Source: Nostoc sp. PCC 7524 (lineage in GTDB: Bacteria; Cyanobacteriota; Cyanobacteriia; Cyanobacteriales; Nostocaceae). Taken from it: 64,000 bases of DNA. Location: contig NC_019684.1 of the NCBI RefSeq assembly GCF_000316645.1, positions 4,624,001-4,688,000 on the forward strand. Reading direction: 5' to 3'. The notes beneath the pieces were generated by a model. It was not told the origin of the DNA, did not search any database, and saw nothing but the letters and a program-made list of their open reading frames with translations. The position numbers were made by a program, and so were the translations under genes. Below are positions 53,839 through 63,658 of this stretch, in pieces; the first letter of the stretch is position 1, and every line of letters begins with the position of its first letter.

Positions 53839-54516
53839 TCAAGACAATGTTTCTAAATCTAGATTTGAGGCAATTTGCGCGAGTTGATCAAAGTCTGTAA
53901 AGTTATCTACATAAGGTAAACAGCCTAAAACTGGAATATTAGTGAGAGATTGAATTAAGTCTTTGGGTGTCAAGTCGGCTATTTCTGCATCAGTACGGGG
54001 TTGTATACAGTTAAGTACAATACCTTTGAGATTGATCCGTGTTTGTCTAGCTAAGGCGACATTTGCAACTGTGTGACTGATTGCACCTAATTTGACTGGC
54101 ACTACCAAAACTGTGGGTAAACGCCATTCCCCAGCTAAATCAGCTACTGTTAACTCCTCAGTTACTGGTGAACCTAATCCACCTAAAGATTCTATTAACA
54201 GGAAATCATAGCGCGATCGCATCTCTACTAAAGCTTGCCAAACTATCCCTAAATCCACAGAACGATTTTCTTTAGCGGCAGCAATGGGGGGAGCTAAAGG
54301 CGCTTGAAAGTATAAAGGCGTAATTTCTTGGGCTGATTGTTCTAATTTAAATAGATTTTGATACCATTCGCGATCGCCTACTCCCGATTGTATTGGTTTC
54401 ATAATCCCCAAGCGGCTTTGAGGATAATATTTTTGCCAGTAGGCTGCTAAAACCGTAGTTAAAACAGTTTTACCCGCTTCCGTATCTGTACCAGTAATTA
54501 GTAGTTCTTTCAGCAA
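53839..54516 (-). CDS. bioD: Dethiobiotin synthetase
   Basis: BioD closes the ureido ring of dethiobiotin with CO2 and ATP. The P-loop [23 protein letters not shown] and [20 protein letters not shown] are the family motifs, although one position reads GTDTEAGKT rather than the more usual GTDTxVGKT. Start is TTG at 54516; no in-frame ATG is better. The length of 225 residues is typical. No other biotin gene is adjacent, which is usual in cyanobacteria. Confidence 0.9.
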   Translation of the reverse strand: MLKELLITGTDTEAGKTVLTTVLAAYWQKYYPQSRLGIMKPIQSGVGDREWYQNLFKLEQSAQEITPLYFQAPLAPPIAAAKENRSVDLGIVWQALVEMRSRYDFLLIESLGGLGSPVTEELTVADLAGEWRLPTVLVVPVKLGAISHTVANVALARQTRINLKGIVLNCIQPRTDAEIADLTPKDLIQSLTNIPVLGCLPYVDNFTDFDQLAQIASNLDLETLS

Positions 54517-54699
54517 GTTAGTTTAATACTTAATCAAATGAATTTAGTTAGTTCTGAGTCATGCCAGATACCAGACAAGTCTCTGCTGGAATTGGCGATC
54601 GCTCACCAGCCACCAATTATTTTAATACACTCTTGCTGCTGACCTTTCCCTGATCAGGAAATGTCAGCAGTCTGCAAATTGTCAATCCCCAGTCCCCCC

Positions 54700-56403
54700 T
54701 TACGGTGAAATAGTCGGTTCGGGAGTAGCTTCCAGGATGTCATCAGCAGGTGGGTTATTATTCTCTTCTCCTTCAAAAGTCGGGGTGGGTGTGGGTGTGA
54801 TTGTAAATGTAGGTGTGGGTGTGGGCGTAAATGTAGGTGTAGGTGTGGGTATAGGTGTAGGAGTGAGTGTAAATGTAGGTGTTGGCGTTGGTATAGGTGT
54901 GAGTGGTTTTTCTAACACTACATTTAAGCTGTAATCACTGGCAGTTATGCCATCTGCCAGAGTTAATTGAATAGTGTATCTGCCAGTATTGGGTAATGTG
55001 CCTACATAGTTGGTTACTTGCTGGGCGCTGCTATCAATTGCTTGTTGATTGGGACTTAAAACTGTCAGTGTAATCCCGTCACTTTGATCAACGGCAGTAG
55101 TTAACTTGTCTCCTGCTTCCCCAAAAAAACTGTATTGGATGATTTGGTTGGCTTGGAGAGTATCTTCAACTGTGGCTATATTAGATGCTCCCAAATTGAG
55201 ACGCTTGTTAATAATTACTGGTTCTGGGGTAGGTGTGGGAGTCGGTTCAAAAGTTGTACCCCCAGTCACCACTGGCGAAGGGAAAGTCTGGGGTGGTGGT
55301 GTTTCATCCGGTGAATTGGAGGAGTGGCTACGCAAAGAACTGACTAATGCCCAAGAACCAAAACCTGCCAAAATTACCACAGCACTACCAATCGCACCCA
55401 AGGCCAAGGGATTATCTAAAATTGAACTACTGTGACTGGGTGGAATTGCCGGATTGGGTTTTTGGGGTGCAGCTGGTGGTGTCGGTGGTATATCATCAGG
55501 ACGACGGCCAACAGCGATTGTTTGCAGACGCGAAACATTAGGGAGAGAGACACTAGCCCTAGATTGATCTAATATTTGTAATGCTTGAGCTACATCAATG
55601 GCTCTTTGATAGCGATCGCTCGGTGAATGACTCAACATCCGATTGATAATTTGGGCAAATAGTGGATTTACTACCACCAACTTTTGCCAATTCCAAGTTA
55701 GTTGATGTTCATCAAATAATTCCGATGCTTCCTTTCCAGTCAGTAAAACTATCGCTGTCACCGCTAACGCATACAAATCACTGCTAGGATAAGCTCGTCC
55801 GGTTTGCATCTGTTCGCTAGGAGCGAAACCTAATTTTCCGACTGTCGTCACCGGCATAGCACTCTCAGGCGATTGCAGACGTGTTGCTAAATCTTTAACT
55901 ACTCCAAAGTCAATCAACACTGGTTTAGCGTCACTATCCCGCAAAATGATATTATCCGGTGAAATATCTCGGTGAATAATCCCCCGACTGTGAATATGCT
56001 CTATTAAAGGTAAAAGCGAGCGCATGAGCTGCAATACTTCCGCCTCAGAGAAAGTTTTCCCCATAGCTTGGCGCTCACTTAGCAAATCTCGATAAGTCTT
56101 ACCCGCAATGTAATCCTCTACCAAAAATAAGCGTTGATCTTGCTCAAATCTTTCTCGGAACTTCGGCACTTGTGGATGTTCTATTTGATACAAAATAGTC
56201 GCTTCTCGATGAAACAGTTCCTGTGCCTTTTCCCAAGCAGAAGTTCCTGTAGCTGAGGGAATTAATTCCTTAATTGCACACAGTTCATTAAAACGCCTTT
56301 GATCTTCTGCTAAATAGGTTCTGCCAAATCCCCCTTGTCCGAGAATTTGAATAATACGGTAACGGTTTTGTAGGACAGTGCCAATTGAAATGGGTGGTTG
56401 CAT
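54700..56403 (-). CDS. Membrane Ser/Thr protein kinase with PPC-like domain and PT-repeat tail
   Basis: A 567-residue kinase. The domain at ~14-275 has ILGQGGFGRTYLA, Lys in CAIKEL, HRDISPDNIIL and DFGVVKD. A single membrane helix follows at about 333-355 (GAIGSAVVILAGFGSWALV). The outside part has a beta domain like the bacterial pre-peptidase C-terminal fold (~395-490; GRYTIQLTLADGITASDYSL). It ends in a Pro-Thr repeat tail (TPTPTFTPTPTPTF-like), coded by a tandem repeat. It probably senses an envelope signal. Cyanobacterial one-helix kinases with this order are common; its substrate is unknown. Confidence 0.9.
   Translation of the reverse strand: MQPPISIGTVLQNRYRIIQILGQGGFGRTYLAEDQRRFNELCAIKELIPSATGTSAWEKAQELFHREATILYQIEHPQVPKFRERFEQDQRLFLVEDYIAGKTYRDLLSERQAMGKTFSEAEVLQLMRSLLPLIEHIHSRGIIHRDISPDNIILRDSDAKPVLIDFGVVKDLATRLQSPESAMPVTTVGKLGFAPSEQMQTGRAYPSSDLYALAVTAIVLLTGKEASELFDEHQLTWNWQKLVVVNPLFAQIINRMLSHSPSDRYQRAIDVAQALQILDQSRASVSLPNVSRLQTIAVGRRPDDIPPTPPAAPQKPNPAIPPSHSSSILDNPLALGAIGSAVVILAGFGSWALVSSLRSHSSNSPDETPPPQTFPSPVVTGGTTFEPTPTPTPEPVIINKRLNLGASNIATVEDTLQANQIIQYSFFGEAGDKLTTAVDQSDGITLTVLSPNQQAIDSSAQQVTNYVGTLPNTGRYTIQLTLADGITASDYSLNVVLEKPLTPIPTPTPTFTLTPTPIPTPTPTFTPTPTPTFTITPTPTPTFEGEENNNPPADDILEATPEPTISP
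54780..54905. repeat. In-gene tandem repeat coding the Pro-Thr tail
   Basis: Units of six to twelve bases around GGTGTGGGTGTAGG recur about eight to ten times. They keep the frame and produce alternating Thr-Pro and Phe-Thr residues. Confidence 0.8.
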
Positions 56404-57709
56404 GATTCATGAATAGAATGTAATGGCAACTGAGGAGGAAGTCTCTCACCAAGATAAATCAAAGCGGCGACCGACAGTTACCTGCGGCGATATTGTATCG
56501 TACACAGCCAGCAAATAAACCTCCAACAACTGCTCAAAAAACACTTGTAACTTCCGTGTTAACAGGTAGTAAGTAAATCAGGTGCAACAAACTTACTTAA
56601 CTTTTTTTGCATACTTCATTCTCAGTACCTAAAAGTGAGGAAATTATCAACTAAGCCAGCTTGTGGAAATTGACCACAACTTTCCTCACTGAAAATCCCG
56701 GAATTGATGGAAACACGGTTTTGACGGTGTTAGCCGCCGTGGTAGAATTAGTCGGTTGAAAGACCAACGGTGGTAGAGTAAAAATCTCCTGTAAGCATCA
56801 GCCTTCCGTAAGGTTGATATTGTCATACCCTCAAACCGCAAATAGTTTTGTCAGGGTAGCAAAAACCTCTTTCAACATAGCTCAGTCATTCTAATGAGTG
56901 GTGAAAAATTAGTAAAAATTTCCTAGTTATCTATAGTCTCTGCTGTATCCTCAATCGCTCAGGATGAGTTTAACCCATTTATCCAAGAGTGATTGGTAAA
57001 GTATTGAGTGACTATCCATCAAAAATTCATAGGCTGAAAACACAATGGCTTGGAGTCAAAGCAACTTGAACAACATAAGTTTAACCGCAGAATATCTGTA
57101 AGCCATGATAATGGAATTAATTAACCTGTTTTCTTATAGCTTGTAGAATAGATAGCAGTCACAGCAGTAATGACAAGTTCATACAGCAGAACTGCCCCAG
57201 TCATCAGCTAAACCTACACAGTTGAAAATTCAGCTAAATTCCTAAATTGGGTGATTTTTTTTGTGATTTATAACCAAAAATATATTCAGTCAGTTTATAT
57301 TATAATTTTGCAACCAGTATTATAAATTCAGCGAACATTCAGATTTCCGCAATATATTTGTTGGTGGAAGTTGGAGTTTACTGAATTGTACTTGTGCAAT
57401 ATCAATTAAGTCATCAAGGGTTGACCCTCAGCAAGAAATACGATGGATAGAAGCAGTATTCTATCAAAACCAGTTCTGCACAATTTGGATGTTTTTCGCA
57501 TTAACCCAGGTTCATCTATGAGATTAGTTCATAGACCTGGCAGCAGTGAATTCCAGAAGGCTTCGTTTGTCAAAAGGAATGAAAAATGGGCGGGTAATAG
57601 TTTTATTGAGAAATGTTTAAAGTAGTTATGAAAGCTTCAACAAAACTTACAGAAGTTTTTCTTAGGCTATTTCAGTTAAATCTACTAAATATCTAATGCT
57701 AATATTGCC
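56404..57709. other. 1.3-kb non-coding region upstream of prs
   Basis: The longest gap in the window. It holds several strong hairpins between 56634 and 56865, then AT-rich DNA from 57240 onwards that should contain the prs promoter. A 60-codon frame at 57443-57625 has no recognisable domain and only a weak ribosome site, so I do not call it a gene. Confidence 0.6.
56634..56865 (+). ncRNA. Candidate structured RNA (strand uncertain)
   Basis: Consecutive hairpins are packed here. AGTGAGGAAA (56634-56643) pairs with TTTCCTCACT (56681-56690) and encloses TTGTGG/CCACAA (56661-56666 with 56674-56679). Then come CACGG with CCGTG near 56713-56740, AGCCTT/AAGGTT near 56802-56817, and TACCCT/AGGGTA at about 56826-56861. 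I cannot match it to tmRNA, RNase P, SRP or 6S RNA. It could be a regulatory leader or stand-alone RNA, and either strand is possible. Confidence 0.35.
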
Positions 57710-58726
57710 ATGAATGCACTTCGAGGATCTGCTGTGCTCAGTTCTGCAACGTTAAAAGTGCAGCCAGCTGCAACAGGACTGACTGAAAATCATCGCCTGC
57801 GGCTATTTTCTGGCTCTGCCAACATCCAACTTTCTCAAGAAGTGGCTCGTTACCTGGGTATGGACTTGGGGCCAATGATTCGCAAAAGATTTGCGGATGG
57901 TGAACTCTACGTTCAAATTCAGGAATCAATTCGGGGTTGTGATGTCTACCTCATCCAGCCATCATGTCAGCCCGTTAACGATCACCTGATGGAATTGCTG
58001 ATTATGATTGATGCCTGTCGGCGTGCTTCTGCCCGTCAGGTGACAGCAGTGCTTCCTTACTATGGCTATGCCCGTGCTGACAGAAAAACAGCCGGGCGAG
58101 AATCCATCACCGCCAAGCTAGTTGCCAACCTGATTACTCAAGCAGGTGCCAACCGCGTCCTAGCAATGGATTTACACGCTGCTCAAATTCAGGGCTATTT
58201 TGATATTCCCTTTGATCATGTTTACGGTTCACCAGTCATCTTGGATTATTTGGTGAGCAAACAACTGCATGACATCGTGGTGGTTTCCCCTGATGTTGGG
58301 GGTGTAGCACGGGCTAGAGCTTTTGCTAAAAAACTCAATGATGCGCCCCTAGCGATTATTGATAAACGTCGTCAAGCTCATAATGTCGCCGAAGTTTTGA
58401 ATGTTATCGGTGATGTTAAAGGCAAAACCGCAGTTTTAGTTGACGACATGATCGATACAGGCGGCACAATTGCCGAAGGTGCTAGACTACTGCGGGAAGA
58501 AGGAGCGCGTCAGGTTTATGCTTGTGCAACCCATGCAGTATTTTCACCACCTGCAATTGAGCGATTGTCCAGTGGCTTGTTTGAAGAAGTAATTGTGACG
58601 AATACAATTCCCATCCCAGAAAGCAAGCATTTCCCCCAATTAGTCACGCTGTCAGTCGCTAATTTGTTAGGGGAAACCATCTGGCGGATTCATGAAGATA
58701 CTTCAGTAAGTAGTATGTTCCGCTAG
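57710..58726 (+). CDS. prs: Ribose-phosphate pyrophosphokinase (PRPP synthetase)
   Basis: Prs makes PRPP for purines, pyrimidines, His, Trp and NAD. Typical class I motifs: FADGELYVQIQESIRG, ASARQVTAVLPYYGYARADRK, the ATP/metal loop MDLHAAQIQGYFDIP and the PRPP loop VLVDDMIDTGGTIAEGA. The 338 residues include an N-terminal extension of about 25. Upstream lies the 1.3-kb non-coding stretch, suggesting a long leader or complex control. Confidence 0.96.
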   Translation: MNALRGSAVLSSATLKVQPAATGLTENHRLRLFSGSANIQLSQEVARYLGMDLGPMIRKRFADGELYVQIQESIRGCDVYLIQPSCQPVNDHLMELLIMIDACRRASARQVTAVLPYYGYARADRKTAGRESITAKLVANLITQAGANRVLAMDLHAAQIQGYFDIPFDHVYGSPVILDYLVSKQLHDIVVVSPDVGGVARARAFAKKLNDAPLAIIDKRRQAHNVAEVLNVIGDVKGKTAVLVDDMIDTGGTIAEGARLLREEGARQVYACATHAVFSPPAIERLSSGLFEEVIVTNTIPIPESKHFPQLVTLSVANLLGETIWRIHEDTSVSSMFR

Positions 58727-58818
58727 CCAGAAAAAGACTGTCTTTCCTGTTACAGTCGTGCAGAAAAAATGATGAAGTATGAAGTATGAAATTTTTCAGC
58801 CTTCATCCTTCAATTTTT

Positions 58819-59385
58819 TTATGGGGATACCAAAAGGTCAATTTCTGTAACCACCCGTTCCAATTCTTCAACTATTGCTCTATTACCAGTTTGTTTAAAA
58901 GCATCTACCAAAGCCCGGTAATACCAAAGAGTACCATCTTTACCGCCTTGGAAGCGTTGCCAAAGTGATTCACCTACCAAGCGATAGTCTTTAAGAATGG
59001 ATCTGGCGTTGTAGAGTTTATCAGATGCTGACACCAGTAGTACCGAAGGGGAAGCAGTAGCAATATGGGCAAGATAAGCTTCCTTGCGCTGTCGCCAAGG
59101 GGGCTTAGGCGTGGTGTCTGAGTCCGTACAACCATCAACAATTGCTGTGACAGTATCACCAAAACGGCGGCGGATTTCTGGGCGTGTGGCTGTACCGCCT
59201 TGGTCTTCTATGGCATCATGTAATAGAGCTGCGATCGCTTCATCTTCGTTAGCTCCATATTCTAAAGCAATACTGGCAACTCCCAATAAATGAGCAATAT
59301 AGGGAACTCCTGAACCTTTACGCACTTGGTGCGCGTGGAGTTGATGAGCATAGGCGAGAGCTTGGGTAAAACGTTCTGAAAGCAT
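58819..59385 (-). CDS. HD-domain phosphohydrolase, RelA/SpoT-like (Mesh1 type)
   Basis: A protein of about 188 residues with the HD motif in AYAHQLHAHQVRKGSGVPYIAHL and LLHDAIEDQGGTATRPEI, and VLLVSASDKLYNARSILKDY. These match the (p)ppGpp-hydrolase domain of RelA/SpoT and the single-domain Mesh1-type hydrolases. The synthetase domain is absent. The ATG at 59385 has a GGGG ribosome site; the longer upstream reading looks non-coding. It may hydrolyse (p)ppGpp or NADPH-like nucleotides. Convergent with prs. Confidence 0.85.
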   Translation of the reverse strand: MLSERFTQALAYAHQLHAHQVRKGSGVPYIAHLLGVASIALEYGANEDEAIAALLHDAIEDQGGTATRPEIRRRFGDTVTAIVDGCTDSDTTPKPPWRQRKEAYLAHIATASPSVLLVSASDKLYNARSILKDYRLVGESLWQRFQGGKDGTLWYYRALVDAFKQTGNRAIVEELERVVTEIDLLVSP

Positions 59386-59731
59386 AGTCAGCCCCTTGGG
59401 GGAATTCAAAATTGAAGATACCAGAGATAAATCTGGGGGCTTGAATGATATTGCTTTAAACTTAGTGTTAATTTTGGCACAGTTGTTAAATAAATGTCCT
59501 GAAATCAGTTGATGCTCTATGTTTATGTAAAGTAGAAAATCACTGAGTTCCACAAGCTGCTTGATTTCTCCATTGCAGCCACATTTACAAAGTCCCCTAG
59601 AATTGTGACAATTAAGCTAGAATTATTAAAGCTTCTTTACAGAATTTGCCTAACAACCCCAATTCTGTTAAAACAGCCTAGCACGTAAATGTAAAGCTAC
59701 AAAACCCTTCTAGAGTTCACACAAAGCTTCT

Positions 59732-61522
59732 ATGACGCTCCCAATTCGTAACGTCGCCATTATCGCCCACGTAGACCACGGCAAAACCACCCTGGTTGAT
59801 GCACTCCTGAGACAGTCCGGCATTTTCCGAGAAGGTGAAGACGTTCCGGATTGCGTTATGGACTCCAATGACCTAGAACGGGAAAGAGGAATCACCATCC
59901 TGGCGAAAAACACAGCCGTTCGCTACAAAGAAACACTCATCAATATTATTGATACCCCTGGACACGCTGACTTCGGTGGTGAAGTTGAACGCGTGCTGGG
60001 CATGGTTGATGGTTGTATCCTGATTGTTGATGCCAATGAAGGCCCCATGCCCCAAACCCGCTTCGTGTTGAAAAAGGCATTGGAAAAAGGCTTACGCCCC
60101 ATCGTTGTCGTCAACAAAATCGACCGTCCCCAAGCCGAACCCCACGGTGCAATAGATAAGGTATTGGATCTGTTCTTAGAATTAGGCGCAGATGATGACC
60201 AGTGTGATTTCCCCTATCTGTTCGCTTCTGGTTTGTCTGGATATGCAAAAGAAACCTTGGAAGACGAACCCAAGGATATGCAGCCTTTATTTGAAGCAAT
60301 TTTGCGTCATGTTCCACCCCCAGTAGGTGATGCTACTAAGCCTCTGCAATTGCAAGTGACAACCCTAGATTATTCTGAATATCTAGGACGGATTGTGATT
60401 GGCAGAATCCACAACGGCACGATTCGCGGTGGACAGCAAGCAGCTTTGGTAACAGAAACAGGTGCAATTGTCAAGGCTAAAATCAGCAAATTGCTCGGTT
60501 TTGAAGGCTTGAAGCGGGTGGAATTAGAAGAAGCTTCCGCCGGTCACATTGTAGCGGTAGCTGGTTTTGCTGATGCTAACATTGGGGAAACCATCACAGA
60601 CCCCAACGAACCCCAAGCTTTACCACTCATTAAAGTAGATGAACCTACCTTACAGATGACCTTCTGGGTGAATGATTCACCTTTTGCTGGTCAAGAAGGT
60701 AAACTGGTAACATCTCGCCAAGTACGCGATCGCTTGTTCCGTGAACTAGAAACTAACGTTGCTCTCCGCGTCGAAGAAACCGACTCCCCCGATAAATTCC
60801 TAGTTTCCGGTCGTGGTGAATTACACTTGGGTATCTTAATCGAAACCATGCGCCGTGAAGGTTATGAGTTTCAGGTTTCCCAGCCACAGGTAATTTACCG
60901 TGAAGTGAACGGTCAACCTTGCGAACCTTATGAATTGTTAGTGTTAGACGTTCCCTCTGATGCAGTTGGTAGCTGTATCGAACGTTTGGGACAACGCAAA
61001 GGCGAAATGCAAGATATGCAGCCTGGGGTTAGCAACCGCACCCAGCTAGAGTTTGTCATTCCCGCCCGTGGTTTGATTGGTTTCCGTGGTGAATTCATGC
61101 GGATGACCCGTGGTGAAGGTATCATGAACCACAGCTTCTTAGATTATCGTCCTCTGTGTGGCGAAATTGAAGCCCGTAACAAAGGTGTATTGATTGCCTT
61201 TGAAGAAGGTGTTTCTACTTTCTACGCCATGAAGAACGCCGAAGATAGAGGCTTATTCTTCATTACTCCTGGTACTAAAGTGTACAAAGGCATGATTGTC
61301 GGTGAACACAACCGTCCCCAAGACTTAGAATTAAATGTCTGCAAAACCAAGCAGTTAACCAACCACCGCGCATCCGGTGGCGATGAGTTGGTACAGTTGC
61401 AAGCACCAGTAGAAATGAGTCTCGAACGGGCGTTAGAGTACATCGGCCCCGATGAGTTGGTGGAAGTTACACCCCAATCTATTCGCTTGCGGAAGATGGC
61501 GAAGAAGTTGGCGAAACGGTAA
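59732..61522 (+). CDS. typA: Ribosome-associated GTPase TypA/BipA
   Basis: A 596-residue translational GTPase: [40 protein letters not shown] and [11 protein letters not shown] are the G motifs. The EF-G-like domains follow, and the C-terminal BipA-specific part ends with [10 protein letters not shown]. It aids 50S assembly and growth under stress or cold. The start at 59732 gives [14 protein letters not shown] as in relatives. A strong terminator follows, so it is a single-gene unit. Confidence 0.96.
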   Translation: MTLPIRNVAIIAHVDHGKTTLVDALLRQSGIFREGEDVPDCVMDSNDLERERGITILAKNTAVRYKETLINIIDTPGHADFGGEVERVLGMVDGCILIVDANEGPMPQTRFVLKKALEKGLRPIVVVNKIDRPQAEPHGAIDKVLDLFLELGADDDQCDFPYLFASGLSGYAKETLEDEPKDMQPLFEAILRHVPPPVGDATKPLQLQVTTLDYSEYLGRIVIGRIHNGTIRGGQQAALVTETGAIVKAKISKLLGFEGLKRVELEEASAGHIVAVAGFADANIGETITDPNEPQALPLIKVDEPTLQMTFWVNDSPFAGQEGKLVTSRQVRDRLFRELETNVALRVEETDSPDKFLVSGRGELHLGILIETMRREGYEFQVSQPQVIYREVNGQPCEPYELLVLDVPSDAVGSCIERLGQRKGEMQDMQPGVSNRTQLEFVIPARGLIGFRGEFMRMTRGEGIMNHSFLDYRPLCGEIEARNKGVLIAFEEGVSTFYAMKNAEDRGLFFITPGTKVYKGMIVGEHNRPQDLELNVCKTKQLTNHRASGGDELVQLQAPVEMSLERALEYIGPDELVEVTPQSIRLRKMAKKLAKR

Positions 61523-61544
61523 GTAAAGCGATCGGTTAATTAAA

Positions 61545-61574
61545 TTAAAAAGCCCGCAAAAGTGGGCTTTTTAA
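61545..61574 (+). terminator. Intrinsic terminator of typA
   Basis: An 11-bp perfect stem TTAAAAAGCCC (61545-61555) with GGGCTTTTTAA (61564-61574), 8-base loop, T-rich flank. It begins 22 bp after the typA stop. Confidence 0.85.
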
Positions 61575-61693
61575 TTTTAGTTTGTAAGTTACATCTGACA
61601 ATAGGATAAACACATGGCTAAGATTGGGGGTTATTAACAATTTATCCAACTCCCTAACTTGTTGCCAGTTCATGTGAGTAATTTAAATAAAGT

Positions 61694-62518
61694 ATGGGAA
61701 TTGCTATTTGGGCTGCATTTCGTCAAATAGAGGCACTCCGTGAATCTGTTGCATTCACGTTGGAAGATGGAGCTATTCAATGGTATAAGAAGTTAGACAT
61801 TGAAGGACTTGCTCAGTGGCTCAGTGATCAAGGTGTGACTCCTATAATTTTAACTCCTACAGATTCTAAAACAAACCAAAAAATAGGAGAGGAACAGGTA
61901 AATATTCTCATATCAATGAAAGAATTTCTTATGGAGCGTTATCCTTATGCAGCAGCTGTGATTCGAGAAACATGCTACACGAAATACGGTGGTTTTGATT
62001 TCGGAGTTCATCGTAGTGGTGTAGGGTGGCATAGTCTACCAAATTTCGTCATCACTTCCGCTTTCGTTAGGCTATTAGGAGCTTCTGAGCAATTTGAATT
62101 GGATGTTCTTAAGTCTCTTCTATATTATAGACCTGCCGGAAAAGCTGAAATATTAGATGAATGTGATGTAATTACAGTCAGATCTGATGTGTTAACAGAA
62201 GAATCGGATGAATTTGGCTACTCAAAACCATCGATTTGGACATGGATTAAGAAATCAGCTGAGAATAACATAGACCGGAAAACTATTTTCAAACGGGTTT
62301 ATGGAATTGAAACTACACCGACAGAGTTTAATGCTTTAGCAAAATCTGCTATCAATCAGTATCGAACTGAACTCTATGAAAAACGCAATGCCATTGCACA
62401 TGGGCGTGCAAATGTCACCATGCTTCTTAGTGATTACTGTACTGCTGAGATATTTATTCTTGAGACAATCCGAACTATAAGTCAACAGTGTATAGATAAG
62501 TTTAAATTGATTGTATGA
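61694..62518 (+). CDS. HEPN-superfamily protein, likely RNase-type
   Basis: A 274-residue protein. The C-terminal ~90 residues contain YEKRNAIAHGRANVTML, the R-x(4)-H signature of HEPN endoribonucleases. This resembles RiboL-PSP/MAE_28990-type HEPN domains known from cyanobacterial defence and toxin-antitoxin loci. The N-terminal half (AIWAAFRQIEALRESVAFTL, ILISMKEFLMERYPYAAAVI) is helical and unassigned. The start has no good ribosome site. No MNT nucleotidyltransferase partner is adjacent. Immune or stress RNase function is inferred from the motif and the toxin-antitoxin neighbours. Confidence 0.75.
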   Translation: MGIAIWAAFRQIEALRESVAFTLEDGAIQWYKKLDIEGLAQWLSDQGVTPIILTPTDSKTNQKIGEEQVNILISMKEFLMERYPYAAAVIRETCYTKYGGFDFGVHRSGVGWHSLPNFVITSAFVRLLGASEQFELDVLKSLLYYRPAGKAEILDECDVITVRSDVLTEESDEFGYSKPSIWTWIKKSAENNIDRKTIFKRVYGIETTPTEFNALAKSAINQYRTELYEKRNAIAHGRANVTMLLSDYCTAEIFILETIRTISQQCIDKFKLIV

Positions 62519-62539
62519 CTCAAGTTTTTAAAGTATTTT

Positions 62540-62595
62540 AGTGAAGTTTTTTTGTGAATTATGGCAATATCAAGCGATGACGATTTGCGATCGCT
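62540..62595 (+). repeat. Direct repeat, copy 1, flanking the toxin-antitoxin block
   Basis: AGTGAAGTTTTTTTGT followed by TTATGGCAATATCAAGC and ATGACGATTTGCGATCGCT. Copy 2 is at 63531-63590, with a 4-base length difference and a single substitution in the shared parts. The ATG in it opens a short frame (MAISSDDDLRSLSSVKM). Confidence 0.85.
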
Positions 62596-62640
62596 CTCAT
62601 CTGTTAAAATGACGATTTCAGTATAAATAGTCTTTAAGAC

Positions 62641-62973
62641 TTGGTAAAATCAGCAGAATGTTACCTTAACAAACAAGTGCCTCGCAGTGATATTGATCGT
62701 ATCAGAGAAAAAATTAGACTCCGCCAATACGATATGTCAGCCCATGCAATGGAAGAAATGGCTGAAGATATGCTAACAATTTTGGACGTGGAAGAGGCTG
62801 TTTTAACAGGTCAAGTCATCCGGGTTGAAAAAGATGATCCAAGAGGAACAAAATATATAGTAGTAGGAACTGCATTAGATCAACAAACCCCTGTTGGGGT
62901 TGTTGGGCGTTTCGCAAGTAGCGGACGTTATCTAATAATCACCGTTTATGAAGTCTCTGATCTGGAAGGCTAA
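62641..62973 (+). CDS. DUF4258 protein, putative toxin
   Basis: Up to 110 residues with the DUF4258 pattern: IREKIRLRQYDMSAHAMEEM, ILDVEEAVLTGQVIRVEKDDPRG, TKYIVVGTALD and VVGRFASSGRYLIITVY. DUF4258 proteins have a BECR-like RNase fold and often pair with a YgiT/MqsA-type antitoxin, as here. The only long start is TTG at 62641; GTG at 62677 (VPRSDIDRIREK) fits the family length better. The end overlaps the next frame region, and the antitoxin ATG (62978) follows within 5 bp. Confidence 0.8.
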   Translation: MVKSAECYLNKQVPRSDIDRIREKIRLRQYDMSAHAMEEMAEDMLTILDVEEAVLTGQVIRVEKDDPRGTKYIVVGTALDQQTPVGVVGRFASSGRYLIITVYEVSDLEG

Positions 62974-62977
62974 CCTT

Positions 62978-63220
62978 ATGTATGGATACAGATGTGAATA
63001 TTGTGAAGGAACTGTTCAACCCCGAACTGTAAAACGTGAGGCATTTAAACATAGAGATGGATTCGTTATTCTTGAAGATGTGACGATAGGCGTGTGTGAT
63101 ACCTGTGGAAATCGCTACTACTCAGCCGATATTCTTCATGCGGTTCATGCTGTAGCAACTGGAGCAAAACCCCCTGAAAGAACCGAACAAATTCCGGTTG
63201 CTCATCTAGAATCAGCATAA
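62978..63220 (+). CDS. MqsA/YgiT-type zinc-binding antitoxin
   Basis: About 80 residues. Two zinc CxxC pairs, YRCEYCEGTVQ and GVCDTCGNRYYS, are the signature of YgiT/MqsA N-terminal domains, followed by DILHAVHAVATGAKPPERTE. No HTH-type C-terminal domain is present, so it is a short form. Start at ATG 62978; the frame is open further upstream but overlaps the toxin. It is expected to neutralise the DUF4258 partner and bind metal. Confidence 0.82.
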   Translation: MYGYRCEYCEGTVQPRTVKREAFKHRDGFVILEDVTIGVCDTCGNRYYSADILHAVHAVATGAKPPERTEQIPVAHLESA

Positions 63221-63281
63221 TAAAAGCTGCCTAAATTTAGGGAGTAAAGTTAACGATAAACACAAATAAATTTAACCCAAA

Positions 63282-63455
63282 ATGGAAGATGAATTACGTC
63301 CTGAATACGATTTTGCTCAAATGGAAGGAGGGGTTAGAGGTAAATATGTTGAGCGATATCGTACAAAAACAAATATAGTGCGGTTAGATCCTGATGTTGC
63401 TGAAGCTTTTCCTAACGATGAAGCGGTGAATAACGCATTAAGATTACTAATTTAG
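63282..63455 (+). CDS. Small antitoxin-like protein, 57 residues
   Basis: MEDELRPEYDFAQMEGGVRG, then KYVERYRTKTNIVRLDPDVA and EAFPNDEAVNNALRLLI. This is the layout of orphan CopG/MetJ-type antitoxins from cyanobacteria (acidic start, VRLDPDVAxAFP, short helix). Its usual toxin is not downstream; a direct repeat begins 75 bp after it. An AATAAATTTAACCC leader gives no clear ribosome site. Confidence 0.6.
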   Translation: MEDELRPEYDFAQMEGGVRGKYVERYRTKTNIVRLDPDVAEAFPNDEAVNNALRLLI

Positions 63456-63530
63456 ATTGCCCAGCGTCAGCAACTCAACAATACTATACAACAAACAGAA
63501 TAAGAGTTTTTGGCAGTAGTTAAGACATTG

Positions 63531-63590
63531 AGTGAAGTTTTTTTGTTTGTAAGTTATGGCAATATCAAGCTATGACGATTTGCGATCGCT
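63531..63590 (+). repeat. Direct repeat, copy 2
   Basis: Second copy of the unit at 62540-62595. In this copy the short frame is MAISSYDDLRSL then TAG. Confidence 0.85.
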
Positions 63591-63658
63591 ATAGGAAAAT
63601 ACCTCAGTTTTATAATACGTATTGACAATGTAAATACACTCCACCTAAACTGTGAGGT

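Noticed and set aside
56634-56865. Identification of the hairpin region as tmRNA, RNase P RNA, SRP RNA or a cobalamin riboswitch
   Set aside because: None of the conserved core sequences of these RNAs could be found.
57443-57625. 60-codon frame upstream of prs
   Set aside because: No recognisable motif, weak start context and location in a region dominated by non-coding structure.
59386-59553. 56-residue N-terminal extension of the HD hydrolase
   Set aside because: It shows no similarity to the family, while the ATG at 59385 has a good ribosome site and gives the normal family start.
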